Of a DNA stretch of 64,000 nucleotides, positions 18,185-24,618 are shown in pieces. The notes under the pieces were generated by a model. The model made no database searches and was not told where the DNA came from. It worked only from the letters and a program-made list of their open reading frames with translations. Origin of the DNA: an uncultured Ruminococcus sp. (GTDB taxonomy: Bacteria; Bacillota; Clostridia; Oscillospirales; Ruminococcaceae); assembly GCA_900538575.1 (NCBI GenBank), contig UPZA01000001.1, forward strand, positions 223,487 to 287,486, given 5' to 3'. Numbering within the stretch: position 1 is the first letter of the stretch; each line of letters begins with the position of its first letter. The position numbers and the translations under genes were made by a program.

Positions 18185-18925
18185 TCAATAGTTAGTTATA
18201 ATAAGCTCTTTATAACTGCCTCTTGATAAATTGTTTTGTCTTTCCACCTCTGTGATTTTAAAATCCTTATACAAATTCCTAATAAAATCATCATCGTTAT
18301 AAGATAGTACAAAACGCCCTTTAATGTTACTTAAACACGCTTTTAAACGTTCGTGGTCACTGCTTGTAAATTCGGCGTCATAATATTTTTCCGATTTATG
18401 ATAAGGAGGATCACAGTAGAACAATGCATTTGAGCGATCGTAAACCTTAATAAGGTTTTCAAAATCTTTATGTTCAATAGTTACTCCTGCTCCGGATTTT
18501 AGTCTTTTTTCTATTTCTGTCAGATAAGACGGTGAAATATCCTTTTTGTTGCAGCCATAGGTTCTTCCGTCAGCTCCATAGCTAATTTTAACTTGTACGT
18601 AAAACATGGCCGCGCGTTGAATATCAGTAAAACCTCTCATATTTATCTGTGCCTTTATGTCATCAAATATTTCACGAGAATTTATATATCCGGAAATCTC
18701 ACGCTGAAGTTCTTCTCTATGAAACCTAATGCACCTGAATAGGTTCACGAGCTGACCGTTTGCATCATTATACACTTCGAGCGGAGCGTGTTTATCTTTT
18801 GCAAATAAAACCGAACCACCACCACCGAATACTTCAATATACCTATCAAATTCATCCGGAAACATTGAGACTATTTTTTTAGCTAATTGGCTTTTGCCAC
18901 CAATCCATGGAATAAAACTTTTCAT
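18185..18925 (-). CDS. Dam-type DNA adenine methyltransferase (D12 class)
   Basis: 246 residues: PWIGGKSQLAKKI (AdoMet loop start), EVFGGGGSVLFAK (motif I) and FYCDPPYHKSEKYY with the catalytic DPPY (near residue 170). It starts at the ATG at 18925 with an AGGAGGT site. It is the second orphan methylase of the prophage and probably an anti-restriction function. Recognition of GATC is typical of the family but not proven here. Confidence 0.9.
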   Translation of the reverse strand: MKSFIPWIGGKSQLAKKIVSMFPDEFDRYIEVFGGGGSVLFAKDKHAPLEVYNDANGQLVNLFRCIRFHREELQREISGYINSREIFDDIKAQINMRGFTDIQRAAMFYVQVKISYGADGRTYGCNKKDISPSYLTEIEKRLKSGAGVTIEHKDFENLIKVYDRSNALFYCDPPYHKSEKYYDAEFTSSDHERLKACLSNIKGRFVLSYNDDDFIRNLYKDFKITEVERQNNLSRGSYKELIITNY

Positions 18926-18947
18926 AAATACCTCCTAAAATAATATA

Positions 18948-18968
18948 AAGGGGCAAAACTGCCCCTTA
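18948..18968 (-). terminator. Intrinsic terminator hairpin before the Dam gene
   Basis: On the minus strand AAGGGGCA GTTT TGCCCCTT is followed by TATATTATTTT, just before the RBS of the adenine methylase. It is one of several hairpins placed immediately upstream of late genes. Confidence 0.75.
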
Positions 18969-18969
18969 T

Positions 18970-19830
18970 TTAGATTTTAATAAGATTATTCTTATGCATT
19001 GCCGCTGTAACAGCTCCGTTGATACCGATAACAACACGGTTTTCGCTGATTTCTTGTACTGTGTATGTAGTGTTGTATACAAAACTTGCAAGACTGTTTC
19101 CACTAAAATCCTTTGCTTTTGATTTAACTTTAACCTTGTCACCTTTTTTAAAAGTAACAGAGTCGGTACTATATATTACCTTGCCGTTATGGTCATAAAC
19201 TGTATAACCGGACCTACAGGCTTTTTTAGCATTATCCAAATTTGCATATGCACCAATCTGCGATTTTACGTCCGACCATGACTTACGTATTCTATACAGC
19301 TTTCCTTTTGCCGCTGAAGACGTTGCTGAAGCAGGGACGTTAAGCTTTGCCTTTACATCAGCTTTGAATTTCTTCCATGCCGTATTGCTGTTATCGTCAG
19401 TACCGCCCTTTGATTTCGGCACAAAGCCTCTCGGGCAAACCTTTCTGGTAACATCATAATGACGGATGATATCGTTTTCATCAAGCTTATACTTCTTACA
19501 AAGATATGCGCAAAGCTCTACTAAGCTGTTATATGTCTTATCGCTAAATTTGCCTGTACTGTCCGAATGGCAGTTTTCAATTGATACACTGTATGAATTT
19601 GCTTCGCAGGTACACCATGCGACTTCATCGTCAGGAATACAGCAGATGATTTCGCCGTCAATACCAATTATATAATTGGCGGAAACATCATTGTTATTAT
19701 TCTGAAAATAGTTCCTGTTGGCTTCAGCAGACGATCCCGGATTACCTACATAGTGAACCGCAATGGCTGTAGTTTTCGCTCTTTTGGTATACGGACGATT
19801 GTTTGTTATGTACATGTTTTTGATATTCAT
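18970..19830 (-). CDS. Endolysin, N-acetylmuramoyl-L-alanine amidase (Amidase_2)
   Basis: 286 residues. The zinc amidase domain spans about 1-150: TTAIAVHYVGNPGSS holds the first His ligand, SANYIIGIDGEIICCIPDDE follows, and RHYDVTRKVCPRG has the second His and Cys ligands. A linker leads to a C-terminal region with a SPOR-like piece (SDVKSQIGAYANLDNAKKAC) and an SH3-like end (KKGDKVKVKSKAKD) that could bind the wall. No signal peptide, so release depends on the holins. It sits with two holin candidates. Confidence 0.92.
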   Translation of the reverse strand: MNIKNMYITNNRPYTKRAKTTAIAVHYVGNPGSSAEANRNYFQNNNNDVSANYIIGIDGEIICCIPDDEVAWCTCEANSYSVSIENCHSDSTGKFSDKTYNSLVELCAYLCKKYKLDENDIIRHYDVTRKVCPRGFVPKSKGGTDDNSNTAWKKFKADVKAKLNVPASATSSAAKGKLYRIRKSWSDVKSQIGAYANLDNAKKACRSGYTVYDHNGKVIYSTDSVTFKKGDKVKVKSKAKDFSGNSLASFVYNTTYTVQEISENRVVIGINGAVTAAMHKNNLIKI

Positions 19831-19833
19831 AAA

Positions 19834-20004
19834 TTATACCTCCTTAAAATTCATGACTGCCGATATTCCGGCAGCTATCGCTGAAGTGACAAGTCCTAAA
19901 ACGGCAGACTTGACGGTCAGGTCAGTAGCAACTATGTTTACACTGATGTATCCAACAGCCGTTTGAGCAAATGTTCTCAATCCTCTTTTAACCCATATTT
20001 TCAT
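19834..20004 (-). CDS. Small holin (r1t-like)
   Basis: 56 residues from the ATG at 20004: MKIWVKRGLRTFAQTAVGYI then a second hydrophobic helix (AVLGLVTSAIAAGISAVM). Basic N-terminus, two helices and short length fit the r1t/phage holin group. It overlaps the 3' end of the preceding gene by 17 nt and lies directly upstream of the amidase. Confidence 0.7.
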   Translation of the reverse strand: MKIWVKRGLRTFAQTAVGYISVNIVATDLTVKSAVLGLVTSAIAAGISAVMNFKEV

Positions 20005-20338
20005 TTTTATCACCTCCGTTCAATGTTCTTAATTCCTCTCTTAATTCCTCCGCCTCCGCTTCAAGCTCTTTAAGCTTTTTAACATCGTAATCGTCGGCTG
20101 TTCCGGTAACGTCGGCTCTCAGCGGTCTGACTGATTCGCCGTCAATCTCTTCAAGCCTTATCTTGATTTCCTCTGCTCTCGCGGCGTTCTGCTTTGCCTG
20201 AATCTTTTCGGTATCAAGTAAAAGATTGCCGTTTTCGTCCATGCGGTAATCAGATAAATCAAGCTCCGTACCGTCCGGTATGCCTCCCATGCTTGCTACC
20301 TGTATTATGTTTCCGTTTTCATCTTTTCTGATCTGCAT
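19988..20338 (-). CDS. Hypothetical tail-fibre-adjacent protein (XkdW-like position)
   Basis: 116 residues: an N-terminal beta-rich part (MQIRKDENGNIIQVASMGGI) and a C-terminal coiled coil (AEAEELREELRTLNGG). Small proteins of this make-up often lie between the tail fibre and the holin. Possibly fibre assembly; function not shown. Confidence 0.65.
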   Translation of the reverse strand: MQIRKDENGNIIQVASMGGIPDGTELDLSDYRMDENGNLLLDTEKIQAKQNAARAEEIKIRLEEIDGESVRPLRADVTGTADDYDVKKLKELEAEAEELREELRTLNGGDKNENMG

Positions 20339-20351
20339 AAAAAATCCTCCT

Positions 20352-21065
20352 TTAAATAATTGAATATATCTGTATATTTCCTATAATTCCAACCGACTGT
20401 TCAAGCGTAAGGATTGACGGGGAATCGGAAGTCATTGAAGCCGTTATATATCCTCCCATGCCTTTAGCGGCCTGCGGACCGCTTGATGTGATATACGAAG
20501 AGGACGGGATTCCGCCGTAAAGCCGAATACTGTTCCCTTTACTTATGTAGGCTATCGGGATAAGAGTTGTTATACCGCAGCTCAGCCCGTTGGCTCCGAC
20601 GCCGTATGTCTGTAGAAGTACTACCGAATATTCGGCAAGATCTGGTATTGCCAGTGATCCACCAGCCGTAGATATAGAACCGTCATACAGAAGATTTCCG
20701 CCTGCCGCCGTAGTTATTTTTCCATCGGGCGTTATCTTTACCATCGGATTCTGATAACTGCCTATATAGTAATACTCCAGGGTGTCGGTGCGTCCGTATG
20801 CTCCTATTGCTCCGAGCGAGGTTTCCTTATCGGTTTCATAAAAGTTCACTCCCGAAGCCCAAGGAGACCCGTTGCTTGTGGTATAGACCCTTACTCCGTT
20901 TCTTCCGAGTCCTGCGGCTCTTCCCGTCGCTCCGTAGGGTATGACTATCTCCGAATCAGGATTCATAGTTCCGCCTGATTTAGGCAGGCGTTTATCGACT
21001 GAATCGTCAACATATTCTTTGTTTACAACGTCTTCACTTTCATTTATCGGGGAAAGATTTTTCAT
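20352..21065 (-). CDS. Tail fibre protein, short paralog
   Basis: 237 residues starting MKNLSPINESEDVVNKEYVD, the typical start of siphophage fibres (NxxTKxYVD). GGTMNPDSEIVIPYGATGRA and the C-terminal part closely match the longer paralog at 22633-23529, which has an extra 60-residue insertion. Differences cluster in the middle and distal end, as expected for receptor-binding variants. Confidence 0.8.
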   Translation of the reverse strand: MKNLSPINESEDVVNKEYVDDSVDKRLPKSGGTMNPDSEIVIPYGATGRAAGLGRNGVRVYTTSNGSPWASGVNFYETDKETSLGAIGAYGRTDTLEYYYIGSYQNPMVKITPDGKITTAAGGNLLYDGSISTAGGSLAIPDLAEYSVVLLQTYGVGANGLSCGITTLIPIAYISKGNSIRLYGGIPSSSYITSSGPQAAKGMGGYITASMTSDSPSILTLEQSVGIIGNIQIYSII

Positions 21066-21075
21066 AAGCTCCTCC

Positions 21076-21795
21076 TTATCCTACGACGACAGCGTAATAA
21101 GAGCCTGCCGTTATCGTAGTGTCGCTTGATATTTTGATTATTACGTTTGATCTGCTGTTTATCGTGATATCGCACATCACCTTTTCACCGCTTGACGTAT
21201 ACACGTCGCATAGTACGGCGGTATCGTTTCCAGCAAGCGATAAACCGTGATTGCACGCCCAAGTACATACGCCGTTTGCAGGAGTAAGAGCAGGGCATAG
21301 TATTTTAGCCTTGTGTACTCCGTTTGTAACAAGAGACTGCAGACTTTCGATAAGGTCCTTGTTGTCCTCCACAGCCTGCGCAAGCTCGTATATGGTGTCG
21401 AGAGCCTCCGACGGCGCGCCGCCGAGCAATGAGGAAACCTTTGCGTCCGTATACGATCTTGCGCTTGCGTAAGCCTGGGCGGCCGCTCCCGCCTCTTCGA
21501 GCGCATTCGTATCAATTACTTTAATACTCTGAACGGACGGCGAAAGGCTGCTGTTTTTCTTTTTCAATACGGTTAAAACTCCGCTTGAAGTACTTGAAAA
21601 TTCAAAGGCGTCAAGCGGGTTGTAATTTATCCAGTCGGAGCCGTTGTAAATTTTAAGGCAGTTGTTCGTTGTGTCCCAGAAAAAGCTTCCCGCAACGGGA
21701 GAATCCGGAGCGGACGACATCGCCTTGTTTTCCAGTACCGCGTTCAGCAGCTGATTGTTACATAAATCAATTCCAGTTTTTGCTTTTACACTCAT
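21076..21795 (-). CDS. Tail fibre/collar protein, duplicate copy 1
   Basis: 239 residues from the ATG at 21795 behind AGAGGTTTT. MSVKAKTGIDLCNNQLLNAV begins a fibre-like protein with a coiled region (SYTDAKVSSLLGGAPSEALD). The amino acid sequence is identical to the copy at 23540-24259, so the duplication is recent. It is followed by the short fibre paralog. Confidence 0.8.
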   Translation of the reverse strand: MSVKAKTGIDLCNNQLLNAVLENKAMSSAPDSPVAGSFFWDTTNNCLKIYNGSDWINYNPLDAFEFSSTSSGVLTVLKKKNSSLSPSVQSIKVIDTNALEEAGAAAQAYASARSYTDAKVSSLLGGAPSEALDTIYELAQAVEDNKDLIESLQSLVTNGVHKAKILCPALTPANGVCTWACNHGLSLAGNDTAVLCDVYTSSGEKVMCDITINSRSNVIIKISSDTTITAGSYYAVVVG

Positions 21796-21825
21796 AATAA
21801 AACCTCTTTTCTTAAATTTGAACAT

Positions 21826-21851
21826 AAAAAATGCGCCCCTTACGGAACGCT
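21826..21851 (-). terminator. Terminator hairpin before fibre copy 1
   Basis: Minus-strand GCGTTCC GTAA GGGGCGC followed by ATTTTTT, directly before the RBS. The same structure occurs at 24290-24316. Confidence 0.65.
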
Positions 21852-21861
21852 TTGTAAAATA

Positions 21862-21890
21862 TTGACTTTTATTACATAATATTGTATAAT
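21862..21890 (+). promoter_or_regulatory. Promoter of toxin module 1
   Basis: TTGACT (21862-21867), 17-base spacer, TATAAT (21885-21890). It points against the late operon and toward the convergent promoter at 22138-22166. Confidence 0.75.
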
Positions 21891-21953
21891 TTGTATCAAG
21901 GCATACCTGAAACGGTAGGCGGTCAATCCTGCTCCCGGAAGGGAGTGATAATT

Positions 21954-22052
21954 ATGAATTATGTGTCATGGAGCGAACTGCTTCAGTTTGCAGCCTTTCT
22001 GACTACATATACAGCGTTAATTTATACTGTGTTTCATAATAAAAGGAAATAA
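21954..22052 (+). CDS. Small hydrophobic peptide, type I toxin-like (module 1)
   Basis: 32 residues: MNYVSWSELLQFAAFLTTYT, then ALIYTVFHNKRK. One membrane helix with a basic tail resembles the holin-like toxins of Firmicutes type I systems. The Shine-Dalgarno GGGAG is the right arm of CTCCC-GGAA-GGGAG (21932-21945). The 5' GGCATACC (21900-21907) can pair with GGTATGCC (22119-22126) near the 3' end, as in fst/hok-like mRNAs. A hairpin (AAATAACCG to CGGTTATTT) starts at the stop codon. Confidence 0.7.
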   Translation: MNYVSWSELLQFAAFLTTYTALIYTVFHNKRK

Positions 22053-22131
22053 CCGCCCTCAGCTACCAAACTAAGACGGTTATTTACTTAACTTACTTAT
22101 TGGGAGCGACCGTCTATCGGTATGCCCCTTT
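22040..22131 (-). ncRNA. Predicted antisense RNA of module 1
   Basis: The minus-strand promoter TTGACA (22166-22161), 17-base spacer, TATAAT (22143-22138) would start an RNA near 22131 that overlaps the toxin mRNA 3' end. The end is not determined. Predicted from promoter convergence only. Confidence 0.45.
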
Positions 22132-22137
22132 TTTATT

Positions 22138-22166
22138 ATTATACAACAATTAACCGTATGTGTCAA
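22138..22166 (-). promoter_or_regulatory. Convergent consensus promoter of module 1
   Basis: Perfect TTGACA and TATAAT with 17-base spacing on the minus strand; the -35 overlaps the last codons of the holin gene. Confidence 0.75.
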
Positions 22167-22618
22167 CCGTCTTGGCCGTTTTTATCCTCATTTATTTTCC
22201 CTTTAGCGTTCTTTAATAAATTAGCTATCCATTTCGGAATAATATCCGGGTTGCATTCGTAGAGATTCTCGCATATAGATATGCATTCGTTAAGCACTAT
22301 GTAGCTTCCGATGATTAAACCGAAGGGCAAAGCAAAGGGTACTTCGACAGATACTATTTTTTCAAGAGACATGGGTATGAAGTAGTCCAGAAATACCCCG
22401 AAAAACAACGCCGCAAGAAGCGATATCTTTTTCCAGAAGCCGATAAAGCCTCTTTTACTTGACCAGGGTACGCCCGTTATTTTGCTTTTGACCATTCCCG
22501 TAACGAAATCGAATACTATTCCTATTACCACAAAAAGAAGTATAAGCCCGTATTGCTTTGTGGCCGTCGCTATAAACCCTCCGATAACGGAAAGTATGTA
22601 TTTTATCTTATCGTTCAT
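22163..22618 (-). CDS. Phage holin (phage_holin_4 / TcdE-like)
   Basis: 151 residues with three to four hydrophobic segments. VIGIVFDFVTGMVKSKITG carries the FDxxTG motif of the family, and SSKRGFIGFWKKISLL is typical. The C-terminus is charged. It forms the membrane lesion that lets the amidase reach the wall. The prophage thus has two holin candidates. Confidence 0.88.
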   Translation of the reverse strand: MNDKIKYILSVIGGFIATATKQYGLILLFVVIGIVFDFVTGMVKSKITGVPWSSKRGFIGFWKKISLLAALFFGVFLDYFIPMSLEKIVSVEVPFALPFGLIIGSYIVLNECISICENLYECNPDIIPKWIANLLKNAKGKINEDKNGQDG

Positions 22619-22632
22619 TAGATTAGCCCCCT

Positions 22633-23529
22633 TTAAATTATTGAATATATCTGTACGCTTCCTATTGCGGAACCGCTTGAATCCATAGCAAGCTCCAGCG
22701 TGTTCTTGTCCGGCATAGAAGCCGTTATATAGCCTCCCATATCCTTAGCGGCTTGCGGACCGCTTGATGTGATATACGAAGAGGACGGGATTCCGCCGTA
22801 TATGCGATATATGTTATCGGCGGATTTCGATAAATACGATATCGGTATCATCGCCGATACTCCATATTTAAAGCCGGTACTTGCGGATCCGTTTAAATTT
22901 ATCAAGACTACAGAGTAGTCGGCTAATCCTGAAATTGAAGCTTCTCCGCTTGTACCAAGAATAGAGCCGTCATACAAAAGATTTCCGCCTGCCGCCGTAG
23001 TTATTTTTCCGCCGGGCGTTATCTTTACCACCGGATTCTGATAATTGCCTATATAGTAATACTCCAGGGTGTCGGTATGTCCGTATGCTCCTATTGTTCC
23101 AAGCGAGGTTTCCTTATCGGTCTTATAAAAGCTCACTCCCGAGGCCCATGCCGAACCGTTGCTTGTGGTATATACCCTCATTCCGTTTCTTCCAAGTCCC
23201 GCGGCTCTTCCCGTCGTCCCGTAGGGTATGACTATCTCTGAATCAGGATTCATAGTTCCGCCGCTTAGAGGCAGATAATCATGGGTATGATTTGCCTTGG
23301 AATAATCATCTGCATTCTTAGCCGCCATACTGCCTAAAGTATACTTGCTTACCATAGGCACGCCATTATCAAGATAAATTGGAACTGTCGGTGAGCCTAC
23401 ACTTTTTGTAAGTTTTTCTGCGCTTGCAGCCGCCCCGCCCGGCGTTGTACTGCCGGCAAAGTTCTTGTTATCAACATACTCCTTGGTTACAGCGTCTTTA
23501 CTTTCATTTATCGGGGAAAGATTTTTCAT
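22633..23529 (-). CDS. Tail fibre protein, long paralog
   Basis: 298 residues: MKNLSPINESKDAVTKEYVD start, then SMAAKNADDYSKANHTHDYL, the THxH-type motif common in host-specificity fibres. A beta-rich half follows (GGTMNPDSEIVIPYGTTGRA onward). The distal part (about 185-275) differs most from the short paralog. Likely receptor binding. Confidence 0.82.
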   Translation of the reverse strand: MKNLSPINESKDAVTKEYVDNKNFAGSTTPGGAAASAEKLTKSVGSPTVPIYLDNGVPMVSKYTLGSMAAKNADDYSKANHTHDYLPLSGGTMNPDSEIVIPYGTTGRAAGLGRNGMRVYTTSNGSAWASGVSFYKTDKETSLGTIGAYGHTDTLEYYYIGNYQNPVVKITPGGKITTAAGGNLLYDGSILGTSGEASISGLADYSVVLINLNGSASTGFKYGVSAMIPISYLSKSADNIYRIYGGIPSSSYITSSGPQAAKDMGGYITASMPDKNTLELAMDSSGSAIGSVQIYSII

Positions 23530-23539
23530 AAGCTCCTCC

Positions 23540-24259
23540 TTATCCTACGACGACAGCGTAATAAGAGCCTGCCGTTATCGTAGTGTCGCTTGATATTTTG
23601 ATTATTACGTTTGATCTGCTGTTTATCGTGATATCGCACATCACCTTTTCACCGCTTGACGTATACACGTCGCATAGTACGGCGGTATCGTTTCCAGCAA
23701 GCGATAAACCGTGATTGCACGCCCAAGTACATACGCCGTTTGCAGGAGTAAGAGCAGGGCATAGTATTTTAGCCTTGTGTACTCCGTTTGTAACAAGAGA
23801 CTGCAGACTTTCGATAAGGTCCTTGTTGTCCTCCACAGCCTGCGCAAGCTCGTATATGGTGTCGAGAGCCTCCGACGGCGCGCCGCCGAGCAATGAGGAA
23901 ACCTTTGCGTCCGTATACGATCTTGCGCTTGCGTAAGCCTGGGCGGCCGCTCCCGCCTCTTCGAGCGCATTCGTATCAATTACTTTAATACTCTGAACGG
24001 ACGGCGAAAGGCTGCTGTTTTTCTTTTTCAATACGGTTAAAACTCCGCTTGAAGTACTTGAAAATTCAAAGGCGTCAAGCGGGTTGTAATTTATCCAGTC
24101 GGAGCCGTTGTAAATTTTAAGGCAGTTGTTCGTTGTGTCCCAGAAAAAGCTTCCCGCAACGGGAGAATCCGGAGCGGACGACATCGCCTTGTTTTCCAGT
24201 ACCGCGTTCAGCAGCTGATTGTTACATAAATCAATTCCAGTTTTTGCTTTTACACTCAT
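23540..24259 (-). CDS. Tail fibre/collar protein, duplicate copy 2
   Basis: 239 residues, identical to 21076-21795, from the ATG at 24259. Both copies are preceded by the same terminator hairpin, the same promoter and a toxin module, so the duplicated unit includes the regulatory DNA. Confidence 0.8.
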   Translation of the reverse strand: MSVKAKTGIDLCNNQLLNAVLENKAMSSAPDSPVAGSFFWDTTNNCLKIYNGSDWINYNPLDAFEFSSTSSGVLTVLKKKNSSLSPSVQSIKVIDTNALEEAGAAAQAYASARSYTDAKVSSLLGGAPSEALDTIYELAQAVEDNKDLIESLQSLVTNGVHKAKILCPALTPANGVCTWACNHGLSLAGNDTAVLCDVYTSSGEKVMCDITINSRSNVIIKISSDTTITAGSYYAVVVG

Positions 24260-24289
24260 AATAAAACCTCTTTTCTTAAATTTGAACAT

Positions 24290-24316
24290 AAAAAATGCGC
24301 CCCTTACGGAACGCTT
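24290..24316 (-). terminator. Terminator hairpin before fibre copy 2
   Basis: Minus-strand GCGTTCC GTAA GGGGCGC ATTTTTT, a duplicate of the hairpin at 21826-21851. Confidence 0.65.
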
Positions 24317-24325
24317 TGTAAAATA

Positions 24326-24354
24326 TTGACTTTTATTACATAATATTGTATAAT
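24326..24354 (+). promoter_or_regulatory. Promoter of toxin module 2
   Basis: TTGACT (24326-24331), 17-base spacer, TATAAT (24349-24354). Confidence 0.75.
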
Positions 24355-24417
24355 TTGTTCAAGGCATACCTAAAACGGTAGGCGGTCAATCCTGCTCCCG
24401 GAAGGGAGTGAAAGCCA

Positions 24418-24501
24418 ATGACATGGAACGATTTCCTGACATTAGCGCTTGTTGTATGCAATATCATTCAGATATTTCAAAACGACAATAAAAAGAGATA
24501 A
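24418..24501 (+). CDS. Small hydrophobic peptide, type I toxin-like (module 2)
   Basis: 27 residues: MTWNDFLTLALVVCNIIQIF, then QNDNKKR. The SD GGGAG is in CTCCC-GGAA-GGGAG (24395-24408). The 5' leader and 3' end match module 1 almost exactly while the peptide differs, so the RNA frame is conserved and the coding part has been swapped or diverged. The post-stop hairpin is ATAACCGC to GCGGTTAT. Confidence 0.7.
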   Translation: MTWNDFLTLALVVCNIIQIFQNDNKKR

Positions 24502-24580
24502 CCGCCCACAGCTGTCAACTTAAGCGGTTATCCTGTATAATCCTAAAGTTTGGGAGCGACCGTCTATCGGTATGCCCTTT
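24490..24580 (-). ncRNA. Predicted antisense RNA of module 2
   Basis: Minus-strand TTGACA (24615-24610), 17-base spacer, TATAAT (24592-24587); start near 24580, converging on the toxin mRNA. Extent inferred. Confidence 0.45.
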
Positions 24581-24586
24581 TTTATT

Positions 24587-24615
24587 ATTATACAATTTTT
24601 CATAAAATATGTCAA
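24587..24615 (-). promoter_or_regulatory. Convergent consensus promoter of module 2
   Basis: TTGACA, 17 bases, TATAAT on the minus strand, just downstream of the tail protein stop. Confidence 0.75.
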
Positions 24616-24618
24616 GCG

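Noticed and set aside
20352..24259. Diversity-generating retroelement acting on the duplicated fibres
   Set aside because: No reverse transcriptase gene and no template repeat were found; variation fits ordinary recombination.
21066..24600. CRISPR-like repeat array
   Set aside because: The repeated DNA is one long duplicated gene block, not short regularly spaced repeats.
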